Shown: positions 25,601 to 37,944 of the stretch, in pieces
How the letters are laid out: each line of letters starts with the position of its first letter
Numbering within the stretch: position 1 is the first letter of the stretch
Assembly (NCBI GenBank): GCA_963277665.1
Contig: OY728136.1
Location: forward strand, 1,973,332,576 to 1,973,396,575
Reading direction: 5' to 3'
From: Viscum album
Taxonomy: Eukaryota > Streptophyta > Magnoliopsida > Santalales > Viscaceae
DNA length: 64,000 bases
Translations under genes and position numbers: made by a program
The notes under the pieces: generated by a model
Databases searched by the model: none
What the model was told of the DNA's origin: nothing
Seen by the model: only the letters and a program-made list of their open reading frames with translations

Positions 25601-28345
25601 TATTGTGGGTTATATCATGTATGAACCAATTCAGGACTTGATCTAAGGATTTATGTTAAAATCACTATTTTTCAAGATTGTTTTGTGTTTCAATAACTGT
25701 TGTAGTGAATTGTTTATCCTTTATATATTAACCATAATATATTTTACTCTATAATAGTTATTTATATTGGTTTCATTTACTTTTTCCATTTTACCCATGT
25801 TTAGTACTTAAAATTTTTGAGTGAATGTTTTTAAGAAATATTGATTTTATTCATATACCTTGGTTGGGAATATTATTCCCCCATAAAAGTTTTTCCATAA
25901 TAGTTTCATAAAAAGTAAACAAATCCTTATAAATTGTTGATAATGTTATTTTTTTAAAATATTTTTTTTGTTATTCCTTTTAGTGGAATCTTATAATTAT
26001 TTTTAAAATAAGTTATTTTTAACATTCATTACAAAATTGTGAAAATAATATTATATTAATGTATACTACATAAATATATTTTTCATCTATCATTTTATTT
26101 CTTAATAATTAATTTTAATTTAATATTTTAGTTATTTTTTAAAAAAAATCTCATTCAAATTATTGTATGAACTTTATTTTCTAAAATTTATCCAATGAAT
26201 AGTTTATTTTCTCTTATTTTTCAAAATATATTATGTGTATGCCACAATCCTATGTCATATTATTTCGATATGATACCATGGTTAATGTTTTATTATTTAT
26301 TATTCCACACCATTATGACTAATGAATTTATGTATGACAAATACATTTTCTATAACTCAGCATATATGGTATATGACTTACTGGGTATGTTTTAATAATT
26401 TATGATATTTTTCATGTCTCTTTATTCTTATCAAATTCATAATTATAAACATAAATTAATATCATTCATGTTTAAAATTATAAATTATCTTAGAAGATCT
26501 TTTTTTATGTTTCCATTTCCTAGGTAATAAAAAAAATTGTATAATATTTTTGAATGGTGTACTTTATAAGAAGACTGTTTTGGGATATTTTTATGATATT
26601 TATTAAAAACAATATTATTATGTATGTAGTCTTGTAACACCAAAAACATGTATTTAATGGATGGTTTTAATATCTAGATATGTATTCAATATTTATAAAT
26701 AAAATATTTAATATTTATGGAAGTAATTCTCAGGTTACCATAGTTGGTACCAAGGTAAAGTTTAGTTTTCTTGAGAAGTGGATTTGGAAAATAAGTGAGA
26801 ACCCTCCAGGATAAGACTAAATATATTATATTTCATAAATTTTTAGTAAAATATTAATTTTTTGGATTACTATCAATGTCCTACATATGTTCAAGAAAAA
26901 AATTGGATATAGGCTCTATCATATATACACTTATGAGTAATAAACTTGAAAATAAAGGTTTCATATTTTCATGACCTTCACCGAGTTCTTGATGAATAGT
27001 ACTAACTACAAACCTAGATTGACATTCATGAGTGGTGTGATTTGGTTCAATCACATTCTATTTTTGAACCCTTATGAGGTATTTGAATAAATATATATAT
27101 ATAAAAATTATAAATACAAATAAGAAATGATCAAGGAATATATAGATTGATACCTTTAATGTCATGGTTTAAATGAAGGTGGCATAATTTAGGACATATT
27201 TGGAATGGATTTCCTTATCATGTGATTTATTACTCTAATTAATTTTCAAATATTATCACATGACCATTTTTTCAGTATATAATGGTCCCATAATAATTCA
27301 TTTAATGATGAATGTACCATGAAATATAAATTCCATCCTGAAGAGAAACCAAACCGAATGTCAGATATGATAAAATTTTAGTTGATATTCACTCCTAATT
27401 AAATAATAATATTAATAGTAACATGAGTCATGATTAATATTCAATTTTCAAAAGTATAGAACAACACAACATTGATTATTTTATGCAAAAACATCAATTT
27501 TCCTTCAGTGGACCCTTTTATACACTTATTGTTTAGTAATTGATCAATTAAAAAGAAATGAAATTTTGGGATTTCACATTCATGGAAAATGAAAATTTTA
27601 TTTTACTATTATATATTTTAAAAGGTAAAGATAATCAATGGGTTGTTTTTATCAATTATAAGAGTAAAGAATAATAAATTGATTCTGGAAAATGGAAATA
27701 GTTTAAGAATGTAATTTCAATAAAAAATTTCATGTAATTGTTGACACTAATGTGGATAGTAAACTAATATAATATAGTTATAAGGAAGATTAATCTAATG
27801 GTAACTAGGGGAAAAATTTCATTAGACATTCATGTTATGATTATGGTTTTATCATTCACCTTGAAAATAAAATTGATCAATTAATTAGTGTATTAATAAC
27901 TAGTTTTCAAATGTAAATTGTTATAACATAATTTAATACCATTTTTTAAAATATTAGAGAATATATCTAAGTAAAAAAATGGAGATTGGAGACTCCAATT
28001 TTAAATATAGTTTTAGGAACAATAAATGGAAAAAAATGAAAAAAAAAATATTATAATTAAACCCATTTAGGATAGAAAATTAATCATACTTCATGCCAAA
28101 ATTATATAAACAATCATGTGTGAAATTTCTATAAGGGGATTGGATATCACATTGAGTGTGCAAATGAAGTATTTATAGAAATTAAATATCATAGAAATTT
28201 GACATGGTTGATCAATAATGAGATGAAAGATCAACCAAAATCATCACCAACATTATAATGTTAAAATTTTAAATACAATAGATAATATTAAAATAAATTC
28301 AAAAATCTAGGTGTTAATTATTAAAATAAGAATGAATAACCTACT
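22690..28345. other. AT-rich DNA with no gene recognised
   Basis: Extremely AT-rich with stops in every frame. A purine tract at about 22,704-22,717 precedes a 7-bp palindrome (CATGGAT/ATCCATG, 22,723-22,740), but no LTR could be confirmed there. The only internal structure I could support is the duplication near 25.0-25.3 kb. The 66-codon frame at 26,195 has no recognisable domain. Confidence 0.5.
25030..25330. repeat. Degenerate tandem duplication, unit about 165-170 bp
   Basis: Two adjacent copies share 'ctacaacctcca' (25,120s and 25,290s), preceded in both by 'catgtgta' and by an 'aatgaaaaa'/'cattgaaaaaat' block. Copy 1 starts near 25,030 and copy 2 near 25,190. No coding sense is seen. 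It may be repeats inside an unrecognised LTR. Confidence 0.55.
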
Positions 28346-28495
28346 AAGACAATGGATATACAGACAGATTATGTGGTTATGGCTAATGAAGTAGGTAATG
28401 ATAATGAAGTAGTGAAGGTAACCAATATCACCCACTATAGAAATGTAAATTTATTATTTGATTTAGGTTCTACCCATTTTTTTATGTCTCATTAA
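28346..28495 (+). pseudogene. Isolated Ty3/gypsy protease relic
   Basis: An open stretch reads VTNITHYRNVNLLFDLGSTH and then FFMSH before a stop at 28,493. LLFDLGSTHFF matches the retropepsin active-site block of plant gypsy elements (LFDSGSTHSF), and the catalytic Asp is kept. Neither a gag zinc knuckle upstream nor RT downstream could be read, so this is a fragment. Confidence 0.65.
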
Positions 28496-31400
28496 TTTTA
28501 TTAGAGTCTTCCATCACAACCTCAAGGTTCAAAATTGATTTTTCTGTAAATACATCTAATTATATTGATGTTCATCAAAATATGTTGCATTTTTTTTCAA
28601 TATATAGAATTTTCAATATGTTATTTAGAGAACTGATTCGATTATAAATGGAAAATGAAATTGATTCTATAACATGAAAATATTACATTAAATTATTAAT
28701 AAACGTTAAATTCATTGGAATATTTAGATATAATTATTGTTTAACAATTATTCACTAAAAAATGTAATATATTATAACTGTGATTTTAGGTGGACATATG
28801 TTTACAACATGTAGTAAACATCATTTAATATGTTTAAATAATTAATTATCTAAAATTTATGATGGAATTGGAATTTATTTGATGGTTTTTCATAAATATA
28901 TAATTTTTGTATAAATATTAATTACTGTAATTAAATGATGTATTTTTAAGAGTTTGTAATGGGAATTATAAGTTGATATTTATGTAACTCTTTTAATTAG
29001 TGATAGATAAAAAATTCACATCCCTGAACCATCCATGTTAAGCATGCTCAATGTCACTTTTGTGATGATACATAACCAAATATGAGGCAGCTTGGATGGA
29101 CTATATCAAAGCAGCAAAGGATTAAATTGAATGTAGAGTTCCAACACATAAAGACAATATGATAAAAAGGGGACAAATATAATGATTGTACAACCCATGG
29201 AAATATAGAGCATGTTCGACTGGGATTCACTTAATATGTATGTGTTTTATGTGTGTCATGAAGATCACCTTGATTCTATGGTCAAGAGATCAATTCAGAA
29301 TCAAGGAATGTTAGAATGTAGAAAAAAACTGAGCCTTCATTGTGGTTTTAATTGTAATGAACTATTGACCAGTTTTTATAAATAATGAGAAAAAATTATT
29401 TCATTTGATATGTATTAACTACACTATCTGATCACCCTAGGATTTTATCATCTTCCTCTCGATGTTTTATTCCCCTATTTGTCTACAATATGATGATGTT
29501 AGGATCCATGACCACTAATGAATCTCAGGACACCATGATCGAAGATCTTTTATCCTCGTCATTTAACTACATGGTTGAATCCATTTGTATGGACATAATT
29601 CAATCAGTAATAATGAGAAACTCGACACTATATGATATCCTTTCTTCCATGAGAATGAACAGAGGTTTTGTGCGTATAATAATCGATGAGTAAATTATTT
29701 TTTCCTTATGAAGAAAAAATGAACCATTTTTTCATGATGATATTCAATTTTTATGATCTCTAGAGGGATCACAATGTATCTTATATGAAATAGAGGATGT
29801 CTCATTATATTTTTTGATTGACTACATAACATGGTGATCAATTGCATAAAGAAAAAAATTTCCTTTATTCGATCTTTTGTGATTTCAATATCATATATCC
29901 ATGCGAAAGAGCATAGATATTATATGTGATGATATTTATTCTTGTATTTTTTTTATTCCTTAATTGATCTAACATGGTTTTATGGAGATAACATGGGAAA
30001 TATGATCGTAGGTGTGATCAGCTACAACAAATTTTCATTGATCAATAGTTTTTCTATATTTGTGAAAAATAAATTATTTTCTAATAAACTGATAAATGAA
30101 TAAGTTGGAGGATATCATGACACATATTCATACTAGGTGTTCATATGGTTATAAAAATAGATTTATGCACCAATGGTTAAGAAATGGTATATTATAGAAT
30201 ATTTTCATTTCATTAATCTTCACTAAATGAGTAAAGAAGGAGGGTGCATGGGATGTTTTACTTCTTGAAGAATATAGAGTATCCTAGGTTTATAAAAATG
30301 AATTTTTGATTAATATTTAGTTTAATATAATGATTCATATTTTCCAAGATTTTTAGAGTTCTAGTTATTGTAATTTTAAAATTGATATGATCATATAATG
30401 GAGTTTTAATTCAATTTATTATGAATAGTGATCCATGAAATAATCACACTATATGAGTGTTCCATGTCATATTGATAAAGTATCACCTTCATGTGAGTGC
30501 ATGTAAATGAATATCATTTTTTAGGTCATTAATTAATTGAGAACATGCATGAATGATATATTCATGAATATTTTTAAGGTGTTTAATCCATGGTATTTGA
30601 TGTTAGTGTTAATGAAAAACTATGTATAAAATACACAAAAATTGTTAAAGATAAGATATATATCACTTTACACAAGAAAATTTTAATCTAATATCAACGT
30701 ATACAAATTTTATACTTCCTCGATGTTATATAGAACATGATATACTTTTTCCGGGATATCATCATTTAAAATAAAAAAAATCTATATAGAATAGATGAAA
30801 AATGACAGGATTGAAAATGGAGGAAGAACTTGTGAGACTAGATAATATGAATCAATAATTCTAGAACTTTCATGATTTTTTGAATGTTATTAAAAAATTA
30901 CAGTTATTGGGGGAGTTATGAGTCATATAGTAAATTAATATTTAAATGATGATTAAAAGCATGAGTTTTATTTAGGAAATGATTACATGGTATTCAAATA
31001 CCACAGGTAATTTTCAACCAAATATTTAGATTTTAATGAAAATATTATCTTATATTTAATTAAGATTAAAGGGAAATTAATCAAGATATATTTACCGAAA
31101 AATATTGACAGAATAATTAATGTGAATCAATATAAATGATATAATTTTTTGTATATATTATTTCAGGTTTTGTAAATTTTTTATTGGGGTATTCGAAATA
31201 TTAAGAACACGTAAACATTTAATGTATTATAATAAGTACCAATAAATAAATAATTGACCCTAATGAATTAATTAGTTCACTTGTTGGATGAGTAGATGAT
31301 GATATAGTAGGACAAGAGACCAGTGATGCTATTTTATTTTATATAATTTCCTCAAAACACTAAAAGATTAATGTCTATTTTGTTTCTATGTCAATAATAG

Positions 31401-31565
31401 ACTGAGTGGAGAAAAATTTCAACATTCATGAACTATTCATGTACATATCCTATAATTTGAAATCATATTCATTGGTTCAATGAATTATTATGATCTAGTG
31501 GTTCTAATATAATATTTGTTTTACCTAGTAAAAGATGAAGATGTTCTTAGGTCTTATATGTTAAT
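28496..31565. other. AT-rich DNA with no gene recognised
   Basis: Probably the eroded remainder of the element that supplied the protease relic, but no further domain is readable. The 67-codon frame at 29,490-29,693 is rich in Met and Ser and matches nothing I know. The last five bases before 31,571 are a target duplication (listed separately). Confidence 0.5.
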
Positions 31566-31570
31566 TAGAC
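31566..31570. repeat. Target site duplication TAGAC (left)
   Basis: TAGAC abuts the start of the left LTR and is repeated exactly after the right LTR at 42,164-42,168. Confidence 0.9.
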
Positions 31571-33381
31571 TATAACACCCCGAGATTTTATGAGAAATAT
31601 TCTTTTTAATTTCTTTTATATCTTCTATTATACACTACACCAAGATTAACTTATACTACATGAAACACCATATTAGCTTGTAGTATACGCAACACTATTC
31701 TTGACTCGTGTTACACACAAATTCATGTTTTTTTCGGGAAATTATTCAACGCAACATTATGAATAGATTTTGTTTAATATATAAATGAAATAAGTTTTTA
31801 TTATGTTATACGCAACATCAAATGGAGTTTTCACTATAAGTAGCCCTAACTTGTCTTACATTACAAGCAATCAAGACCTTCTTTGATAGCATGTGTACAA
31901 CACAATACCATGTTTTACTAAACGAGATATTGTTATAATATTATTTTGAACTAGCAGTTATGAATAGTAATACCCAATTTTTTAAATTTTATAAATTTTA
32001 TATTTCAGAATGGGCTTCATTTTTGGATTCATAATGTCAAAATTACCCTAGGGTGAATTTTTGGTATTTTTCTGAAAACATTATATTTTTTATGAATAGT
32101 GAATACACTAGGCTACTATTTAAAAACCGACTTTTTATTTAAATAATTATTTATTTTATTTAAATTTATTTTAGTTAATAATTGATACATAATAGCTATA
32201 TAAGATAAATTTAATTCATTGGAGTCATTTTATAATAATTTTATATATATATAAAATTTATTGAACTTTTCACCATCTTTTACCTACCTCCTATGAGCTT
32301 TTTACAAACTTACATAAAACATAATTTTACCACTTCTGTGAGTGGAATTTTGAACATCTGAGAGTCTATATTAATATCAAGGATTAAAATGTGGTTCAAT
32401 AAGATAAAAATAATTTTTTGTGAATAGTAACTTTTTACATTTATTTACCACGGTTAAATGTAAATTGGGTAATTATGGGTAAAAATGATATTATTATTTC
32501 CCTAAGACTTGTACTAATTCTATTGGATAAGTATAGTTCAACCCAAAACAACCTTAGGAATATAATATTATCATTTAGGTCCACTTGGATTAGATTAGGA
32601 CATTTATTATTATTTTATTTAAAATAAGAGTTAAAATAGTTAAAATCAAAGTTTAATAACTAAAACATTTTTAATATAGGGTTATACATAAGATAAATTC
32701 GACTATAATTATTCATTAGAAAGATAAAATAATTTCCTACCTAGTGTTAGTTTATTTATAATTTTAAAACATTAAATAATTTAATTTATTAATGACTCAA
32801 TGGTGATGCAGTAATTACCCAAATAATGAAATATTAAAATAATTGATATTATAAATACCCAAATAAATGTAATTTGAGACTTTTTAGGAATTACACTAAT
32901 TTTATAGGTTAATATTACATGTTAGAATTTATTTAATTAACTATTTTCGAACTAATTATGCTGTTACGAGTTTCACAAAAATAAAATACCAAATAGTGTC
33001 AAAATTGACATAAAATAGAATTTAAAACAAATATTATATTATTAATTGTTATTTTTTCCTTAAAATCTAAGGTTTGGACAAATGAATCATATAAGGAGAT
33101 ATATATATTAATAATGAACCAATTGGGGTTCGTTTGGCTTTTTATAGTATGTTTATTTACCATATAGTGTAAGTAAACAAAAAGACACGGTAATAGTTAA
33201 ATTATTTAACTTAGAGTTAAATCTAAATGATAAGGTTAAAATAATAACCTATACTTTTCAAAAACATACTGGTTGAGATTATTTCGACCCATCCCCACAT
33301 TATCTTCAAAATAAATCAATTTCGAGCTATTATAAATCGAATATGACTTTATTATAAAATAATATTTTATGTTTTTCCAAA

Positions 33382-33414
33382 GGTGCCCCTCTCCTCCCTT
33401 ATAAAAGGGGCACC
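33382..33414 (+). promoter_or_regulatory. LTR promoter: TATA box inside an inverted repeat
   Basis: TTATAAAAG (33,399-33,407) lies between GGTGCCCCT (33,382-33,390) and its exact reverse complement AGGGGCACC (33,406-33,414). The TATA box thus sits in and against a hairpin with a perfect 9-bp stem. A CT-rich tract fills the loop. Transcription would start shortly downstream in the 'ccttccctctttt' region. This is the likely Pol II promoter of the element. Confidence 0.75.
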
Positions 33415-33742
33415 CCTTCCCTCTTTTATTCTCCCCCTTTTTAGCCTTGAAGATCGGCCAAACCCTTACAATTACACTTCTCAACCTCTCTAGTTATATC
33501 ATAGAGGTTCTGGACTTCTCAAAAGACCAACTCTAGTGTCCTATGAAGAATTTTAATGGAGGTGTGTCGAGGAAGAGGTAATCTCTTCTACCGACTCTTT
33601 CAAGTTTCATTCTTATTATAGTTCTTATTATTTAGTTGTTTCATTATAATGTAATGAAATTAGTGTTAAGTATATACTGATATGTTATTATAAATATGAA
33701 ACAACCATATTTCACTTTCTATCCATCCTACGGAAAATTAAA

Positions 33743-34175
33743 TCACCGCACATGCATACGTACGGAATACCGTCTCCATGCCATGGTGTAATCAGTTTTT
33801 CCACCACCACCTTACTTGGATGTGTATAATGATGTAAAGAAAAACTAAATATGATTATAACATCATACTGATTCTATGATATTATATCATGCACTACAAT
33901 TCCATTCAATAAATATGGGAATGATATCATCGCTCGTGCGTACATACGAATTACCGTCTCCATGTCACGATGATATTCATTTTCCATGTTAACAATTCAA
34001 GAATGATTATAAAGTATATATAATAAGTAATCAAGAAATATATGACATAATAATGATACTGGATTTATTTACATATATATATTTTTGTCATATACTTAAT
34101 TCCATTCAATTCAATAAGGAAACGAAAAACAGCGTTCATGCGTATGTACAGCCTACCGTCTCCATGAACGGTGTA
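33743..34175 (+). repeat. Three-unit hairpin array in the left LTR
   Basis: Three blocks share the central words 'gcgtacgtacgg' (with variants) and 'taccgtctcca'. Each is enclosed by its own inverted repeat. Unit 1 has CACC/GGTG plus an inner CATG/CATG (33,744-33,788). Unit 2 has ATCATCG/CGATGAT (33,926-33,932 and 33,968-33,974). Unit 3 has GTTCATG/CATGAAC (34,134-34,140 and 34,163-34,169). Loop centres are about 183 and 201 bases apart, and the flanks share 'ttccattcaat'-like and 'ttcattttcca'-like text, so the array is a degenerate tandem repeat of about 190 bp. It is GC-rich against an AT-rich background. Confidence 0.8.
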
Positions 34176-35787
34176 TTTCATTCCATTTATCGATCTATTA
34201 TATATATGTATATATTGAATATATATGATATATAAATAATGGTTTACATTCTGGAATTAAGTAAATCATGATATAATTAATAATAATATCAAGAACAACA
34301 AGCCCAAACACATACGATAAATAAAATGATTTTACCCAAAACATTGTTTTAACATAGAATTTACAAAAGAATGGGTAATATAAAGACATGATTGAACCAT
34401 GTATGATATCATAACAATGAATATGATTTTTTATTAAGTAAATGACATTATTTATATCATTATACAAGAGGTTCAGATACGTACGAAGCATATTGGACAT
34501 AAGTTAAGGGATAAGTATTCCAGTCTCATTCTTATCTGAGATTGTATTCGTAAGTATTTACTAAGGTTATATTTGTCATCCATGTACATGTTTTCTCAGA
34601 AAAATTTCATAAAATGTTTACTATTCATACATATATGTTTAAAGTAATTTTACCCCTTTTTGACTTTTACTACGATGAATGGAAGGAATCTTTCTTTTGT
34701 TTACCATACGATGCACCTTTTGACTTTTTTGACAAAAGTACGAGGAAAACATGAATAGATTTTTACGGTTTTCATAATGCCTTATTTTCATGAAGCTTAA
34801 TCTACATGTTTTAATGATTATTTTCAACAAAAATCATTTTATGGCATTTTGTGAAAATAAAATGATTTTGAAAAGAAATGATATTTTCCTCAAGAATTCA
34901 TTTCAAGGGTGTTATCAAAACCAATTTCTATCTAGGATCACATTATTTCATATGTGTATGTTTCAAGTATAATATCTCTATGATTTACATGGTTTCAAAT
35001 TTCTTATCATGAAATGATATCCATTTGTTTTATATGGATTATATTATGATGGGATTATGTTTGTGAAACCCATTTTATTCTTTGGGTTTTGATGAATGAT
35101 TTATGTTTATATTGTGGCACACGTAAGAATTATTTCATTATGAGATGGGTGGGACCTATATCTCCCTCCAATGCATTGGGTAACGATTTAAATCTCATTA
35201 GATAGACATGGCTGAAAGGGTAAGTTAATCTGGTTCAGTGATACAGGACTGGAATGATGAGTGAACTCGATTCTGAAAGGGACTTTGTCTACTAAGATGG
35301 TCTTGGCAGCAATGCCTTGGCTACTATGGAAATCATATCATATGCTTAATGTTTTTCCACAGTTACCAGTTTTATTTCCAAGATATTTTATCATGATTGA
35401 CGTTCCATTATGATATATGCCTTACATACTTCCATGTTTTTTTGTAATTGCTCAAGATTTCGATGTTTAAACATTATGTTCATGTTTTTATGTTCAAATT
35501 AATATGGTTTATTTAATTTTCTATCTGCTTAACCTTACTAAGAATTTGTGTTCACCCTTTATATGTTTTATTTTCCATAGGATATAAATAAAGGTTTTAG
35601 GTAAGAAAACAGAAGGGGAATATCTTTATAGGATATGTTGAAGATCTTTCTCCACGATTAGAAGATTATGTTCCGAGTTTCCAAAGACACTAAACTATTA
35701 TGGTCCTTCGGTGTTTCTTTTTGTTATGCATTAAGTATTCTGAAAAAGTAATGTAATGTCCATATACGTCAAGTATGGGTCTTTACA

Positions 35788-35801
35788 GTTGGTATCAGAG
35801 G
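35788..35801 (+). other. Primer binding site (tRNA-Met type)
   Basis: GTTGGTATCAGAGG follows the LTR end TTTACA. TGGTATCAGAG is complementary to the 3' end of plant initiator tRNA-Met, the usual primer of plant gypsy and copia elements. It defines the LTR end and the plus orientation. Confidence 0.93.
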
Positions 35802-36026
35802 TTTGGTTCAGTAAACCTTTGGAAACTAGGATGCAATAACTTTAGTGAAATCCCTAGAGATATTTCTAAGGAATGTCTAGGGATGTCCCTAAGGATAAGT
35901 ATACGTATAGGATAGAGTCCTATAATTTTGTTGAGGATCATGAATTACCTATGGTTAACATAAGGTGTCGTGGATTAAATAATTTTTGATAAGTTAGAAA
36001 TCCCATAAGTGACTTTTTAGGATGAT

Positions 36027-36480
36027 GTGGTTCCTTGTTGTTTTAACTATTTCTTACACTATGGTTTTTGGTCTTATTCGGTGGAGGGAACAAGAAGGAA
36101 TTCAGTTAACATTGATTTCAATGGACAAATTTGTGACTATGATCAACCAAATTATGTAACTCCTGGAGATAAAGATATTGTTATTATGCTGAACCAGTCA
36201 TCTCGATATATGATTAACAAGGTGAACTTTAGTTGTATTCCTAAGTCATCATATAAGAAGAAGACGGAATTTTTTGCAAGTTCTCATGATGAGAAGAATA
36301 GAGAAATGAAGATTGAGAATTCTAAAGAAGTGAAGAATAACCTTGAGGAATACCAAAAATGGAGGGGAAGATGTTATCAATGTGGAGAAAAGGGTCATAG
36401 AGTGAAAGACTATTATGGAGTCCAATGTCTTATCTGTAGAGAACATGGGCATTACCCAACTTAATGCCCTAACCAAAGAT
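36027..36480 (+). pseudogene. gag C-terminal fragment with two damaged zinc knuckles
   Basis: The open frame from 36,027 is the largest coding remnant in the element. Near its end it reads CYQCGEKGHRVKDY (36,372-36,413), a CX2CX4HX4C knuckle whose last Cys is now Tyr. A second knuckle follows: CLICREHGHYPT, a stop at 36,462-36,464, then Cys. This is CX2CX4HX4C with one codon turned into a stop. Two tandem knuckles preceded by a charged Lys/Glu-rich stretch fit gag of plant gypsy elements. The main capsid part is missing, since only about 240 bases separate the primer site from this frame. The listed start is simply the first ATG of the frame, not a proven start. Confidence 0.75.
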
Positions 36481-37142
36481 GTTAATTCTAAATCAAGGAA
36501 GGACCTATTTCATGCCAATAATTTAAGAGGATGGTTTGAAGGGCTTATGTATTGGAATTCAATAATAATTTTGTTGAGGTACTTTTATAGTATATTAAAA
36601 TATATGTTTATTGGTCCATTGTGGTTTTCTATAAGAATATGGTATCGATAACCATGAAAATTGATTCAAATATTTTGGAAATCAGATGATATAAGAATAA
36701 TAAAGGGATTAATAGAAAATAAATTGTTTGATAGTATTCATGAGCTCATGATTGATATAAGGACTAAGTGATATTATGGTTTCAGTATATAGAATTTTTG
36801 GGATTTTGGTATGTGGAAAGAGTTAACTTTTGACAGCACTCATGTTTTAACTACGGTTCTATAGTAATTCATGTTTCAAAAGAATACATGATTTAGGTAT
36901 TCCCGTGTTTGTAATCTGACAAACAAGATATATATTATGATATATGGGGGATAAATGATGCCATTCTATGCTTGTTATGTGACATTTCAAGAAATAATTT
37001 TCTTTATACTATGATATTGGACATATGTATTTTGGATAAGCCTAAATATTGGAATGGATTATGTTGGACATCAGATAGTATTGTTTAAGGATAGAACTTT
37101 TTTTCGATATTATTTCTGGAATGTTATAATATTGTAGTTTTA
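36481..37142. other. Element interior, unreadable
   Basis: Sequence between the gag remnant and the SINE. The start, at about 36,415-36,651, has a 78-codon frame overlapping the gag end, but neither it nor the rest matches protease or RT convincingly. Confidence 0.5.
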
Positions 37143-37268
37143 GAAAAAGGGTCAACCTGCAAGAAGGGCGAAAACCCATCGTGTCAGACAAGGCTGTAGG
37201 AATCAAACCCACAACCAAAGTACGACAAGCCTTTATCGCCTACCACTAGCCTACAAGAAGTCCCTGGT
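37143..37268 (-). mobile_element. Probable tRNA-derived SINE
   Basis: On the minus strand, a Pol III box A-like sequence (TAGGCTAGTGGTAGGCG, about 37,253-37,237) is followed by a box B-like sequence (GGGTTTGATTCC, about 37,211-37,199). A non-tRNA 3' body then ends at a T run (CCCTTTTTC, about 37,143). Spacing between the boxes is tRNA-like, but no acceptor stem or anticodon arm folds properly. This is the pattern of plant tRNA-derived SINEs. GC content is well above the surroundings. I could not see clear target duplications. A tRNA pseudogene is the alternative. Confidence 0.6.
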
Positions 37269-37932
37269 TAGTAGAAACTATTTTTAATATATTAAGCAGT
37301 ATGAAAGATGAAGTATAAGTCCATTATAGGAACTATATAGGATTAATCTCACTATAGATGGACTAATGTATATTTGATATCTTTTGTTAGCCTTTTATTT
37401 GAGACAGATGGAATGACCCATCATTCAATCACATGGTCTACTAACACTTCAAGAATTAAAAATTCAACTTCATTTATTTAAGAGATGAAGTGGAAATTGT
37501 TCAAGGTATGAACAATGGTGAGATTGTATCGAAAAAATTAAGTATTTATTATAATTCAAATTCTTCAATTTTAGGGAAATAATCTTGAAAACAAAAACTG
37601 TTTTCCAAGTGCCCTTATATCTGATGAATCAGATGGTACCTTAGATCATCACAAATTTATGGCTTCGTGATTGTTGGATTTTTCATAGCCATGTTCTCTA
37701 CCACTCTCCATCAGAACATGATGGTTAGATTTCTCATCCATATCCATATTTTCACCTATGTTCTCCTATGTGGAAACCCAGTGATTAGTTAATTTGGGTA
37801 ACTATTACGTTTCATACTTTAGTTTTTAAAGATAAGTTTTGGTATTCCTATTTACGATGTGGATTTCTATTAAAGAAACTTTCGAGTAGTAAACCATTTA
37901 TAACCTCGACAAATTTCGAGGGCGAAATTCAT
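37269..37932. other. Element interior ending in the pol tail
   Basis: Mostly unreadable. The last codons before the polypurine tract (about 37,900-37,933) read NLDKFRGRNSF-stop. This is the typical final peptide encoded just before the polypurine tract in plant Tekay/Del elements, and it shows that this segment derives from the end of pol. Confidence 0.55.
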
Positions 37933-37933
37933 T

Positions 37934-37944
37934 TTAAGGGGGGT
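37934..37944 (+). other. Polypurine tract
   Basis: TTAAGGGGGGT sits 5 bases before the right LTR and would prime plus-strand DNA synthesis. It is a strong marker of the internal/3' LTR border. Confidence 0.85.

Larger units (their letters stand above)
31571..35787 (+). repeat. Left LTR of the 10.6-kb element
   Basis: Starts TATAACACCCC and ends TTTACA directly before the primer site. In order it contains a zone of short 'acgcaaca' repeats (31,650-31,920), a TATA box in a hairpin (33,382-33,414), a three-unit hairpin array (33,743-34,175), and a long 3' part including 'ccaatgcattgg' near 35,167. The small ORFs within it on either strand are not genes. Confidence 0.93.

Noticed and set aside
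37143..37268. Functional tRNA gene on the minus strand
   Set aside because: Box A- and B-like sequences exist, but no acceptor stem or anticodon arm can be formed and there is extra 3' sequence; a SINE fits better.
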